From Micromonospora yasonensis (GTDB lineage: Bacteria; Actinomycetota; Actinomycetes; Mycobacteriales; Micromonosporaceae), in NCBI RefSeq assembly GCF_026013475.1, contig NZ_JAPDPH010000019.1, positions 1 through 56,930 of the forward strand: a DNA stretch of 56,930 bases, written 5' to 3'. A program made the position numbers and the translations under genes. Shown here piece after piece: positions 1 to 7,915 of the stretch; the stretch's first letter is position 1; every line of letters starts with the position of its first letter. The notes under the pieces were generated by a model that saw only the letters and a list, made by a program, of their open reading frames with translations, did not search any database and had not been told where the DNA came from.

Positions 1-841
1 GCTGCTGCCCGTACACCTGGCCGACCGGCGCACCGGAGCGGTACGTGGTGCCGCCGGTGCTGCGCGGCAGCGGAACCTGCGGGTAGGCCCCCTGCTCGTC
101 GGCCTTCTCCGCGCGGTTGCGCCGGACCAGCAGGGCGATCAGGGCGGCGCCGACGAGCACCAGCAGGATGCCGAACCACATGATGGGAGAACCTCCGGAA
201 GAACTGTCGGCCGCGGCGGAGCTGGCACCGGCGGCTGGGTCGAGCGCGGCCACGGCCGAGCTGGTGGCCTCGGCGCCCGGCGTGGTCGCCTCGGCGCTCG
301 GGGTTGGGGTCGGGGAGGGCTTCCGGGTCGGCGTCGGCGCCTTCGCCCCGCCCACCACCCGCGCGGTGGTGCCGGCCCGTCCGATCGACTCGCCCCTCGC
401 GGTGGTCGCCTCACCGACCACGGTCAGCCGACCGCCGGGCGCACCGGCCAGGAAGGCGACCCGGTAGCGGACTGTCCGGCTCTTACCTCTGCACAGAGTC
501 GCCTCGCCGGGCGCGGTACGGGCCGTGGCCACCTGTCCGGAGCCCCCGGAGACCGGCACCGGCCACCACCGGCCGTCGCTGTTCACCTGCACCTGGACCT
601 GCTCGGGCCGGATGCCGTCCAGCTGCAGCCCCAGAGCGGTCCGGAGCAGGACGCAGCCGTCGGTGCGCTTGCGCACCTCGACCGCGACGGTGCCCGGAGA
701 ACCGCCGACCGTGAAGCTGCTCGCGGAACGCACCTCCACCCGGTCGCCGTCGGCCAGGGCCGGGGACGCCCCGACGGCCACCAGGCCGCCCAGCACCGCG
801 CCGACCGTGGCCACGCGCGCCACGTGCCGCCTCACCGACAT
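1..841 (-). CDS. Secreted, membrane-anchored protein (partial, C-terminus outside window)
   Basis: A minus-strand frame opens with ATG at 841 and reads without a stop to the window edge, about 280 residues. It starts MSVRRHVARVATVGAVLGG, a basic plus hydrophobic signal peptide with a likely cleavage near ASPALA/DG. A domain of about 110 residues follows that contains two cysteines. Then comes a Pro/Thr/Ser/Ala-rich linker (KAPTPTRKPSPTPTPS) typical of a cell-wall-spanning stalk. A transmembrane helix (IMWFGILLVLVGAALIALLV) is followed by a basic RRNRAEK stop-transfer and a cytoplasmic tail that runs off the end. The architecture predicts an extracytoplasmic domain held by a C-terminal membrane helix. 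No LPXTG sorting motif is visible in the part seen. I do not recognise the family. Confidence 0.75.
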   Translation of the reverse strand, partial: MSVRRHVARVATVGAVLGGLVAVGASPALADGDRVEVRSASSFTVGGSPGTVAVEVRKRTDGCVLLRTALGLQLDGIRPEQVQVQVNSDGRWWPVPVSGGSGQVATARTAPGEATLCRGKSRTVRYRVAFLAGAPGGRLTVVGEATTARGESIGRAGTTARVVGGAKAPTPTRKPSPTPTPSAEATTPGAEATSSAVAALDPAAGASSAAADSSSGGSPIMWFGILLVLVGAALIALLVRRNRAEKADEQGAYPQVPLPRSTGGTTYRSGAPVGQVYGQQ

Positions 842-1094
842 CCCCACCTCACCGTTTCCACCCCTGCCGGGTCCGCCGGTAGGTTACTACCGGACCGAAG
901 AGGTGCCCGCCCATTGAGCGCTCCGCATGTGTGCCGCGACACCCTGGACCGGCCCGTCCATCATCGACGCAGCTCACGATGCCCGCATGATCACCCATCG
1001 CCCTCCCGCCGGCGATCATTCCCGGGGTCGACGGGCCGGCCGGGCGCCGGGCCGCGCCGCGCCGCGCCCACGGAAGCGCTCGCTGGACCAGAGA

Positions 1095-1946
1095 TCAGGC
1101 GGGGGCGGCGGCCAGGGCCCGGCGGCAGAGCCGGTCGGCGGTGCGGGTGGTCTCCGGCAGCCGGTACCGCGGCGTCAGCGCCAGCACCCGGTGAGTGGCG
1201 TTGTCCAGGCTCATCCGGTGCCCGACGCTGACGAACACCGGCTTGACCCCGTCCCGGGTACGCAGCACCCTGCCGACGACCGCTCCGCCGTCCCGCAGCG
1301 GGCTCCAGTCGCCCCGGCGCGGGCCCGGCTCCACCCACTCGCCGACCAGCGGTGTCTTCCCCACGCCGAGCGAGGGCAGGCCGGTGACCAGGCCGAGATG
1401 GCAGGCCAGCCCGAACCGGCGCGGATGCGCCAACCCGTGCCCGTCACAGACCAGCAGGTCGGGCCGCACGGCCAGCCGGTCCAGCGCGTCCAGCAGCGCA
1501 GGCAGCTCGCGGAAGGCGAAGAGCCCCGGCACGTACCCGAAGGCCGGGCGGCCCACGCTCACCGCCTCGTCCACCACTGCCAGGGTGGCCGCGTCGAGCA
1601 CCGTGACGGCCGCCGCGAGTCGGTCACCGCTCTCCGCGTACGCGACGTCCAGGCCGGCCACCGTCGCGGGCGCGGTCGGGCCCGGCCCGACCAGATCGAC
1701 CCGCGACCGCAGCTCCTCCTGTACGCGGAGCGCCTCCGCGACATCGGCCGGCCGCACGTAGCCGACTCCGCCGAGCGTCGCTCCCCCGGCCGCCTCCTCT
1801 CCACCTGACGGCTTCCCGGCCGGCTGCTCGCCACCCGACGGCTTCTCGGCCGCCTGCTCTCCACCTTCCGGCTCCCCGGCCGCCCTTTCGCCACCTGCCG
1901 GCTTCGCGGGCGTCTGCCCGCCGGCTGCCGGCTGCCCGGGCATCAC
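1095..1946 (-). CDS. nfi: Endonuclease V
   Basis: Deoxyinosine 3'-endonuclease, which nicks DNA near deaminated adenine. The nuclease part begins at about residue 62 (VRPADVAEALRVQEELRSRV) and includes the family blocks GLDVAYAESGDR (first acidic metal ligand), FRELPALLDAL, LLVCDGHGLAHPRRFGLACHLG and GVGKTPL. The ATG at 1946 overlaps the stop of the small membrane gene upstream as ATGA, but it adds about 60 residues of Gly/Glu/Lys/Pro repeat not normal for the family. A GTG at 1763 has a GGAG box nearby and would give a 222-residue protein, close to the length of E. coli Nfi, so that may be the real start. Function is well supported; only the N-terminus is uncertain. Confidence 0.88.
   Translation of the reverse strand: MMPGQPAAGGQTPAKPAGGERAAGEPEGGEQAAEKPSGGEQPAGKPSGGEEAAGGATLGGVGYVRPADVAEALRVQEELRSRVDLVGPGPTAPATVAGLDVAYAESGDRLAAAVTVLDAATLAVVDEAVSVGRPAFGYVPGLFAFRELPALLDALDRLAVRPDLLVCDGHGLAHPRRFGLACHLGLVTGLPSLGVGKTPLVGEWVEPGPRRGDWSPLRDGGAVVGRVLRTRDGVKPVFVSVGHRMSLDNATHRVLALTPRYRLPETTRTADRLCRRALAAAPA
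1792..1921 (-). repeat. 30-nt tandem repeat in the 5' part of the endonuclease V frame
   Basis: About four imperfect 30-nt units encode ten-residue repeats of the type GGEQAAEKPS / GGEQPAGKPS / GGERAAGEPE on the minus strand. The unit length is a multiple of three, so repeat number can change without a frameshift. The repeats lie before the conserved nuclease domain. Confidence 0.7.
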
Positions 1947-2116
1947 CTCTGGCCGGGCCGGCCGGCCCGGCTGAAGGCGAGCCCGAAGACCACCCCGAGG
2001 CCGATGCCCACCGCGACCCCGGCGCCTCCACCGATGGTGAGCCAGCCGATCACCAGCCCGAGCACGAGCCCTGCCACCCAGAAGAGGGCCAGGCGCCGAT
2101 TCGGCGAACTCGTCAT
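1943..2116 (-). CDS. Small membrane protein
   Basis: A 57-residue protein starting MTSSPNRRLALFWVAGLVLG. It has a basic N-terminus and two closely spaced hydrophobic segments rich in Gly and Val (LFWVAGLVLGLVIGWLTIG and VAVGIGLGVVFGLAF), then a basic tail ending RPGQR. It probably forms a helical hairpin in the membrane. A GTG nine codons upstream (2143) is an alternative start. Its stop overlaps the proposed ATG of endonuclease V by four bases, which suggests translational coupling. No named function can be assigned. Confidence 0.6.
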   Translation of the reverse strand: MTSSPNRRLALFWVAGLVLGLVIGWLTIGGGAGVAVGIGLGVVFGLAFSRAGRPGQR

Positions 2117-2139
2117 CCGCTCACCGTAGCGAGCGGCGG

Positions 2140-2308
2140 TCACCTCACGCCGGCTCTCCCGAGGCGCTGGTCCGGCAGGCAGTTGACCAGGATGCTCGAC
2201 TCGTCACCGAACCCCATCCGAACGCGGGTCGCCGTCGGGGTGGACGAACATGTCCGGCCAGCCGAGCCGGCGCTGGTCGCCCCCGGTGTTGGTACGAGCC
2301 TCAGCCAT
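2140..2308 (-). pseudogene. Probable remnant of a DinB/DUF664-type protein N-terminus
   Basis: A minus-strand ATG at 2308 opens a 34-residue frame starting MAEARTNTGG and containing WPDMFVHPDGDPR, which stops at 2204. The next piece, in another frame, reads GFGDESSILVNCLPDQRL and stops at 2140. Joined, they resemble the start of actinobacterial DinB/DUF664 proteins, where WPDMFV and a GDERSTLVGYLRDQRLTL-like block precede the four-helix domain. The rest of the domain is absent. This is read as a frameshifted 5' stub; the family call rests on memory of the motif only. Confidence 0.4.
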
Positions 2309-2332
2309 GTCCGGTGCCTCGCCCTCCCGCTG

Positions 2333-2776
2333 TCAGGAGGGTGCGGTGGCGATGGACGGATCGGCTCCGGGGTCGCCGGCCTGCCGCAACTGCTCCTCGA
2401 ACATCACGAACGTCCTCCGCCGGATACCGGCGATCAGCGCCGCCTCTTCAACCGTGTACGGGCGCCCTTCGGCGATGGCGACATCCTCTATCGCCTTGAC
2501 CGTCTCGTAGAGTGCGAAGATCGGCCCCTCACCCTTGAGGTAGTGCCCGCGTTCTTCCTCGGTCCGCTGAACGAACTGTTCCGCCGTACGCACGAAGATG
2601 TCTCCGCCCATGGCAAAGAGAATCTCGTCCACGATGTCGTTGGCCGGCTTCCAGCCGCCCGTGCTCCTGTCCAAGCGCCAAGCCGTGAGCCCACCCTCGG
2701 GCGTCGGGACCATCTTCACCGGCGTCTCGTAGTAGTCGTAGTACCCCGCCAGGTCCAAGCCCTGAACGTCGCTCAT
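2333..2776 (-). CDS. Putative immunity protein for the upstream polymorphic toxin
   Basis: A 147-residue soluble acidic protein (MSDVQGLDLAGYYDYYETPVKMV) with no signal peptide or membrane helix. Its ATG overlaps the toxin stop codon (ATGA, 2773-2776), the classical position and coupling of an immunity gene. The sequence has a beta-rich first half (LTAWRLDRSTGGWKPANDIVDEILF) and a helical second half. I do not recognise an immunity family. The role is inferred from position, size and coupling only. It could neutralise the RelA/SpoT-like tip, the papain-fold domain, or neither. Confidence 0.6.
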   Translation of the reverse strand: MSDVQGLDLAGYYDYYETPVKMVPTPEGGLTAWRLDRSTGGWKPANDIVDEILFAMGGDIFVRTAEQFVQRTEEERGHYLKGEGPIFALYETVKAIEDVAIAEGRPYTVEEAALIAGIRRRTFVMFEEQLRQAGDPGADPSIATAPS

Positions 2777-5700
2777 CGCTCTTGTCCCTTGTTCAAAGTC
2801 AACTGGAGGGCAGCCCAGAAGTACTCACGCTGACGCTGGATGATGCCCTTGCGAATGGCTGCCTCCATCTGCGAGACGCTACGTCCCTGCTCTCGAACCA
2901 CTGCTTCCAGGTCGCGCCCCACCTCGAACAAGGAATGCTCCCACTCTGCGACCTCGTCGAGTGCGGCAAGCTGCAACCGAAACTCCGCGATGTGCCCTGA
3001 GGAAGTCCGCAGCATGATCTGCACATCCCGGTAACCGCTCTTCTGTGGGGCGATAAAGCGGTCCTCGAATTTTGCGATCTTCACGCTCGGATCAGCTATC
3101 AGTACTTCCAGAGCCGCGTAAAGGTCATCGAGCTGGTGGTAGGAGACGCGGCCTGCCGCCAAATCCTTAAGGCGGGAGCAATTGCCGTTATACTCCGCGA
3201 CCTTGTCTTCGGCCCGCGTTCGGTCCTTGGGCCCCGGCCGGGGGTGATACTCCCCGCCGCGCGACACCATGGCCAGCCTGCGCCCCAGCGCATCGATCTC
3301 AAGCTGCGCCTCGGCAGCGGCTTCGTACAATTCGTCGAGGTAGTGGCGCTGGTAGGTGACATCACTTTGCCGGCCTTGATCAAAACCAGGCTGAAACGCG
3401 CTTGGGCGTGGGATGTCGAAATGAGAGCTGATCGCCAACTGCTCGGCTGTTAGCGGAGTGGGCAGGACCGGAGGCGTCGGTGCCGCAGCGACCACTGCAG
3501 CACCCCGTTCGGTGATGTCGTCGAGGACGTCGCCGAGCACCTCGATCGCCTTCTGGTGGCTGGCCAGGTGGTGCAACGTCAGCGGTCGCGCCGTCAACGA
3601 ATTCGCCAGCTCCGGCGTCGCCAGAATCATCCGGACGAGATCCGCACGCTGGGTGAGCTGGTGCACCAGCGTCTCGGCGAGCAGCGGCTCCCTTCGCGGC
3701 GGCGCCTCCCAGGTCTGGTCGAGCATCTGCTGGACCCGCGGATCGTCGAGCAGTCGCGCCACGTCACCGGCCGCCGCCTCGTCCAGCCCCGGCACCAGCC
3801 GCCGCAGTGTCGGCGGGTCGACGTGCTGCGCCAGCTCAACCGGCGTCACCCCGGCAGCGAAGACGTCCGCCAGGCTCCCGCTGGCGGCGACCGCGTCCCG
3901 GACGAAGAGCCCGGCCGCGATCCGCTCGGCGTGGGCGTCTCGGTGCGCGTTCCGTCGCACGTCCTCTGGATCCGGGGCCGGCAGGCTTCCGGGCGGCGAC
4001 GGGTCGGTGGACCGGTGGAACGTCGTGTCTTCACCGAGCAGGTAGGCGTGATTGAAGTCCGGCAGGTCCCCATCGCCGTCGTAAGTCGTCGGCGGGGCCG
4101 GCGGCCGGGGCGGCTCAGGTGGCTCCCGCAGCTCAGGCAGCACGTTGTAGACGCCGGGCGGCCGGCCGGCCAGCGGCATCGGCTGCCCGTCCGGGCCGAG
4201 GACCAGCGCGTCGATCGCCACCATGTTGTGGGGGTGCGGCACTCCACTGTGCGTGTAGAGCGGGCGGTCCCAGACGGAGCCGTTCTGCGGATCCAGGTAG
4301 AGCACGGTGCCGTTCTGGTTCAGCGCCACCCAGGCGTGGGAACCGCCGCCTTCATAACTGGTGATGAGGAAGGCGTAGCTGCCGTGCCCACCGCCGAGCA
4401 ACTGCCAGTGCAGGTCGCGGTAGCCGCGCTCGATCCGCTGCCGCGCTTCGAGAGGGGTCGTCGGATCTGGCCCCAGGCACAGATCCTGGAAGTAGCCTCC
4501 GGTGACCTCCTCGACCCGCTTCGGCCCGTCCAGCTCGCCGTCGACCGGCATGCGGACGTCGCCCTGGAGGTAGCCGTCGAAGGTACGCGGTGCCGAGACC
4601 CGGGGTCGGCCGTGCATCCAGGTCTCGTAGAGCGACAGGGTGCAGTCCAGGCAGTTGATGCCACGGGTGGCGTCCGCCTGCGGTCCACCATCGTTCGCGA
4701 GCTGGAACCAGCCGCCGTACCGGGGATCGGCGGTACGCACGACGCTGCCGTCCGGGTTGCGCGGCATTTGCCGCTCCAGATCGGTCTGGTGCAGCGCGAG
4801 TGGCGGTCGAAGCCCACCGGGTACGCCGTACCGACGGGTACGGTCGATCGGCGGCGGGTGGCCGTCACCGGTCAGGGCGGAACGGTCGGAGGTCTCCACG
4901 GCGCCACGCGCGAGATCGGCGACGTCGTCATTGATCCGGTCGAAGTCGGAGCTGGCCTCGATCCGTACCTCGTCGGGCACCACCGACCCGGCGAGAATCT
5001 GCTGAGCCCTCTCGCGCAGTTCGTAGCTCCCGGTACTGGCGTCAAAGGCGGCCTTCTGCCATTGCCGTGCGAGCAGCTCATGGCCAGCCAACTGCAGTTG
5101 CAGCGCCCGCTCGCCGTATCCACCGGCCGCCCGTCGTAAGCGGTCAGCTCTGACTCGGCACCATTCCGCCTCCTCCTCACGCCGGTTCTCCTCATACCAC
5201 TCCCGTTGAGACTGCAGGTACAACTGGTAGTGACGTCGGTCGAGGGCTTCCCGGTCGGCTGCCAGCCGGGCGGCCCGCTCTTCAGGCGTCATTCGCGGCG
5301 GCGGCGCCTCGAATGGCCCCGGCACGGCCGGCGACGGATCACGAGCGGGATATGGTGTTGCCGGAGCCAGTGCCTCCAGCTGCGGGAACCGGGGGTTCGG
5401 GGTCGGCCGGACATCCGGGCCGGTGACCGGCTGCCCGGCCGCCGGATCGAGAACGGGCCGGGCGTACGGGTGAGTTGCCGGCCCGGGCTGCGGCGTTACC
5501 GGGCCGGCGGACAAGCGATCAGCGGGGGTCGGCGTTGATCCGTTCGACGGCGGTGCGATGGGCGCCGATCCGCTCACCACCGTCGGCGTGGCGTTCGCCT
5601 GAACCGGCGCCGGCTGGTTCGCCGTGCCGAGGTCCGCCGTCAACGCGGCGTGGGCAGGACCGGGTTTCGGATCGGAAGCGACGGGATGGGTGGCCGATAC

Positions 5701-7041
5701 GGGCGACTCGACGGCCACCGAGGAGAGCGTGGGGCTGGTCGTCGACCCGACGCTGAGCCCATGAGTTTCGAGGTCCACAGCCGGCTGCACCGAGTGCGGG
5801 TCGAGGTTCGCCACGGAAGAATCCGGCCCGGCCGCTGGCGAGCTGACCTTTCCCGCTGCTCCGTCAACGGGAGACAGGGAGTCCGACGCAGCGGGATGAC
5901 GGACGGCGTCGACCTGCGGGGCGGTAACCGATCCAAGCAGGTCGGACGTTCGCTGAGCCGGGACGGTCCCGGCCGCGTCACTGACATCCGTTGGTGACGG
6001 TAGGGCGAGATCCATCGGCTGCGCCAGACCGGCCAGCTTGCCGTCGAGCCGCTGGTGCATCGCCGCGTCAGCCTGGCCGGTGGCCGACCCGCTGACCCCG
6101 GAAACCGCCGCCCGGGCCAGATCCTCCAGGGACACCCCCTGTCCGGTGGCCAGGCCGGCGACGCCCTCGGCGAGGGTCTCACCGGCCATCTCCCGGCCGA
6201 GGTGCTCCCCGATCTGCGTGAAGCGCCCGTGTGCGTGGCCGCCGAGGCCGGCGAGTGGGGCCACCGCGCCCCCAGCGAATCCGCCGAGCCCGGACATCCC
6301 GGCGTCGGCCAGGTCCAGGCCATCGCGGCGTCCGGTCGAGTTCTGGTACGCCTGCGTTGCCAGATTGGTGCCGGCCTCCTGCCCGGCCTCGACAAGGCCG
6401 CCGATGACGGCGCGTCGGGCCAGCGTCCGTGCGCCGCTCTTGACGACCTCCTTCGCGGCCCGCTCGCCGGCCTCCTTCAGGCCCTCCTTGACGGCCTTTC
6501 GGGCCAACTGCGCCACAAGCCGTTTGAAGATCTGCTGCATCGCCACCCGGCTGGCCGTGGTGGCCGCACCCACTGCCGGCGAGGCGACGCCGGCGGTGAC
6601 CACGGTCACCACCGCCAGCGAGAGCAGCTCGATGACCAGGATCCCCAGCTCGATCCAGGCCTCCAGCTTGGCGCCCTCGAGGTCGCAGCCGCAGGATTCG
6701 ACGACCTTGCCCAGCTCGCCGGTGAACGTGAGCACGGCGTGCAGTGGGGCGTCCTCGCCCTCCGCGACCTTGTGCCAGGCGATGTCGAAGGTTTTCGCGA
6801 CCAGGCCGACGCCGCCGTAGCCGCTGCGCACCTCGCCCGCCGCCGTGATCGCGTCGTTCCGCGGGATGCCCAGCACGTCGGCGATCCCGTACCACTGGTC
6901 GGCAAGGTCCCAGACGGCTCGCTCGTTGCCGTCCGGCCACTCCACCCCGACGACCCAGTCGAGCGCCTCGTAGATCCAGCCGGGGACGTCCCAGGGGCAG
7001 TAGTCGAGCGGGTGCGGGATCGGGCTGGGCAGCAGAGTCAC
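2773..7041 (-). CDS. Polymorphic toxin with papain-fold (Tox-PL) and RelA/SpoT-fold domains
   Basis: A 1422-residue protein. Residues 1-140 resemble the WXG100/CpnT-type N-terminal region (WDVPGWIYEALDWVVGVEWPDGN), used for type VII-related export. Residues 130-345 are Ala/Gly-rich helices with hydrophobic stretches. Residues 345-590 are a disordered Pro/Thr/Ser linker, followed by a charged helix at about 585-650. Residues 735-945 form a Tox-PL papain-fold domain with an apparent triad: C797 (NCLDC), H902 (SHAW) and D917 (LDPQ). This fold is used by glutamine-deamidase toxins. A second linker and a helical segment lead to residues 1230-1370, which look like a RelA/SpoT nucleotidyltransferase fold: basic R/K residues at 1274-1280, D1293 in KDLAAGR, GYRDV at 1336-1340 and E1353 in EFRLQ. 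It follows the YbaB-like and WXG100-like genes and overlaps the putative immunity gene. Export and activity are inferred. Confidence 0.88.
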   Translation of the reverse strand: MTLLPSPIPHPLDYCPWDVPGWIYEALDWVVGVEWPDGNERAVWDLADQWYGIADVLGIPRNDAITAAGEVRSGYGGVGLVAKTFDIAWHKVAEGEDAPLHAVLTFTGELGKVVESCGCDLEGAKLEAWIELGILVIELLSLAVVTVVTAGVASPAVGAATTASRVAMQQIFKRLVAQLARKAVKEGLKEAGERAAKEVVKSGARTLARRAVIGGLVEAGQEAGTNLATQAYQNSTGRRDGLDLADAGMSGLGGFAGGAVAPLAGLGGHAHGRFTQIGEHLGREMAGETLAEGVAGLATGQGVSLEDLARAAVSGVSGSATGQADAAMHQRLDGKLAGLAQPMDLALPSPTDVSDAAGTVPAQRTSDLLGSVTAPQVDAVRHPAASDSLSPVDGAAGKVSSPAAGPDSSVANLDPHSVQPAVDLETHGLSVGSTTSPTLSSVAVESPVSATHPVASDPKPGPAHAALTADLGTANQPAPVQANATPTVVSGSAPIAPPSNGSTPTPADRLSAGPVTPQPGPATHPYARPVLDPAAGQPVTGPDVRPTPNPRFPQLEALAPATPYPARDPSPAVPGPFEAPPPRMTPEERAARLAADREALDRRHYQLYLQSQREWYEENRREEEAEWCRVRADRLRRAAGGYGERALQLQLAGHELLARQWQKAAFDASTGSYELRERAQQILAGSVVPDEVRIEASSDFDRINDDVADLARGAVETSDRSALTGDGHPPPIDRTRRYGVPGGLRPPLALHQTDLERQMPRNPDGSVVRTADPRYGGWFQLANDGGPQADATRGINCLDCTLSLYETWMHGRPRVSAPRTFDGYLQGDVRMPVDGELDGPKRVEEVTGGYFQDLCLGPDPTTPLEARQRIERGYRDLHWQLLGGGHGSYAFLITSYEGGGSHAWVALNQNGTVLYLDPQNGSVWDRPLYTHSGVPHPHNMVAIDALVLGPDGQPMPLAGRPPGVYNVLPELREPPEPPRPPAPPTTYDGDGDLPDFNHAYLLGEDTTFHRSTDPSPPGSLPAPDPEDVRRNAHRDAHAERIAAGLFVRDAVAASGSLADVFAAGVTPVELAQHVDPPTLRRLVPGLDEAAAGDVARLLDDPRVQQMLDQTWEAPPRREPLLAETLVHQLTQRADLVRMILATPELANSLTARPLTLHHLASHQKAIEVLGDVLDDITERGAAVVAAAPTPPVLPTPLTAEQLAISSHFDIPRPSAFQPGFDQGRQSDVTYQRHYLDELYEAAAEAQLEIDALGRRLAMVSRGGEYHPRPGPKDRTRAEDKVAEYNGNCSRLKDLAAGRVSYHQLDDLYAALEVLIADPSVKIAKFEDRFIAPQKSGYRDVQIMLRTSSGHIAEFRLQLAALDEVAEWEHSLFEVGRDLEAVVREQGRSVSQMEAAIRKGIIQRQREYFWAALQLTLNKGQER

Positions 7042-7059
7042 GCGCGGATCCTCCGGAGG

Positions 7060-7416
7060 TCAGCGCCGGTTCCGATGCGGGTTGTGGTGCTGGTGCGGGA
7101 TTTCGCCGAGCTGCCGGGCGTTGGTCTCGTCGGTCTCGGTGGTGGCCACCACCGATCGGACCACGTCGGCACCCAGTCCTTGCAGGGATCGGCCCAGGAT
7201 CTCCCAGGCCTTCAGCAGCGCGCCCTCGTAGCCGCGGTAGTTCTTCTCGAAGGCGGCGCCGATGTCGTCGCGGCCCCATGGCCGCTGGGCGCTCGCCTCG
7301 GCGATCGCCCCACCCACCTCGCGCCGGGCAGCGCCGATCGCCTCCCCGGCCAGGCTCAGGTCGGCGCCACCCCGGCGGGCCCGGTCAGGGTCCAGCCAGA
7401 TCTGCCCGTCCGCCAT
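7060..7416 (-). CDS. WXG100-like protein
   Basis: A 118-residue, mostly helical protein beginning [27 protein letters not shown] turn at about residues 46-51 sits where ESAT-6-like proteins carry the W-x-G bend between two helices, and [18 protein letters not shown] forms the second helix. The tail is His/Asn/Arg-rich ([11 protein letters not shown]). The ATG at 7416 is the start that gives WXG100 size; the same frame extends upstream to 7854 without coding signal. It lies 5 bases after the YbaB-like gene and 18 bases before the toxin, so the three are almost certainly one transcript. A role as export partner or chaperone of the toxin is inferred from similar loci. Confidence 0.78.
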   Translation of the reverse strand: MADGQIWLDPDRARRGGADLSLAGEAIGAARREVGGAIAEASAQRPWGRDDIGAAFEKNYRGYEGALLKAWEILGRSLQGLGADVVRSVVATTETDETNARQLGEIPHQHHNPHRNRR

Positions 7417-7421
7417 CGCGG

Positions 7422-7841
7422 TCACTCTCCACGTGACAGCACGACGTCCGCCCGGCCGAACAGGGCGCTGAAATCGTTGGTACGCAGGAACTCCACCGAC
7501 GGCGAGCCGGGTGGCAGGTAGCCGGCGACCAGTTCGCGGGTGGCCTCCGCCGCGGCGGCGGACGCGCGGAGCACCGTCGCGGTGATCTTCCTGCTCAGCG
7601 CCTTGGCGTCCCGGTCGTGAAAGACCGACGGGGAAACCTCGATGCTGACCAGCTCGCCCCGCGCCCCGGCCATCGCGGTCACCTGCCCGTCGTCGGAGCG
7701 CTCGGTGACCCGCAGCTCCGTCAACTTGGTCTGCAGTTCGTCCAATCCAGAGCGAAGTCGCTGGTACTGGCCGTACACCTCGTCGAACCGGGCACGCAAC
7801 ACGTGATTGGCGTCCCGATCTACGCTCTCGGCCACCGCCAC
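7422..7841 (-). CDS. YbaB/EbfC-family-like protein
   Basis: A 139-residue protein with an N-terminal coiled coil ([24 protein letters not shown]) and a short beta segment matching the YbaB core ([20 protein letters not shown]). Helices with [28 protein letters not shown] follow. YbaB/EbfC proteins are small dimeric nucleoid-associated proteins. In actinobacterial WXG100 loci, divergent paralogues like this often precede the secreted substrate, so here it may be a secretion accessory rather than a DNA binder. It is the first gene of the toxin transcription unit and is divergent from the gene at 7916. Confidence 0.75.
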   Translation of the reverse strand: MAVAESVDRDANHVLRARFDEVYGQYQRLRSGLDELQTKLTELRVTERSDDGQVTAMAGARGELVSIEVSPSVFHDRDAKALSRKITATVLRASAAAAEATRELVAGYLPPGSPSVEFLRTNDFSALFGRADVVLSRGE

Positions 7842-7915
7842 CCCTCTCCGTCACCCTCGGTAGGGCAGACCATACCGGGCGCCACGGAATCCGTGGGGTC
7901 GGGTAGTTTCAGGCT

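Noticed and set aside
842..1094. Possible short genes between the anchored protein and endonuclease V
   Set aside because: The frames are short, Arg/Pro-rich and overlap either neighbour; no ribosome site or motif supports them.
3556..5139. A 527-codon plus-strand open frame inside the toxin gene
   Set aside because: It is antisense to the Tox-PL region, whose own frame shows a coherent catalytic triad.
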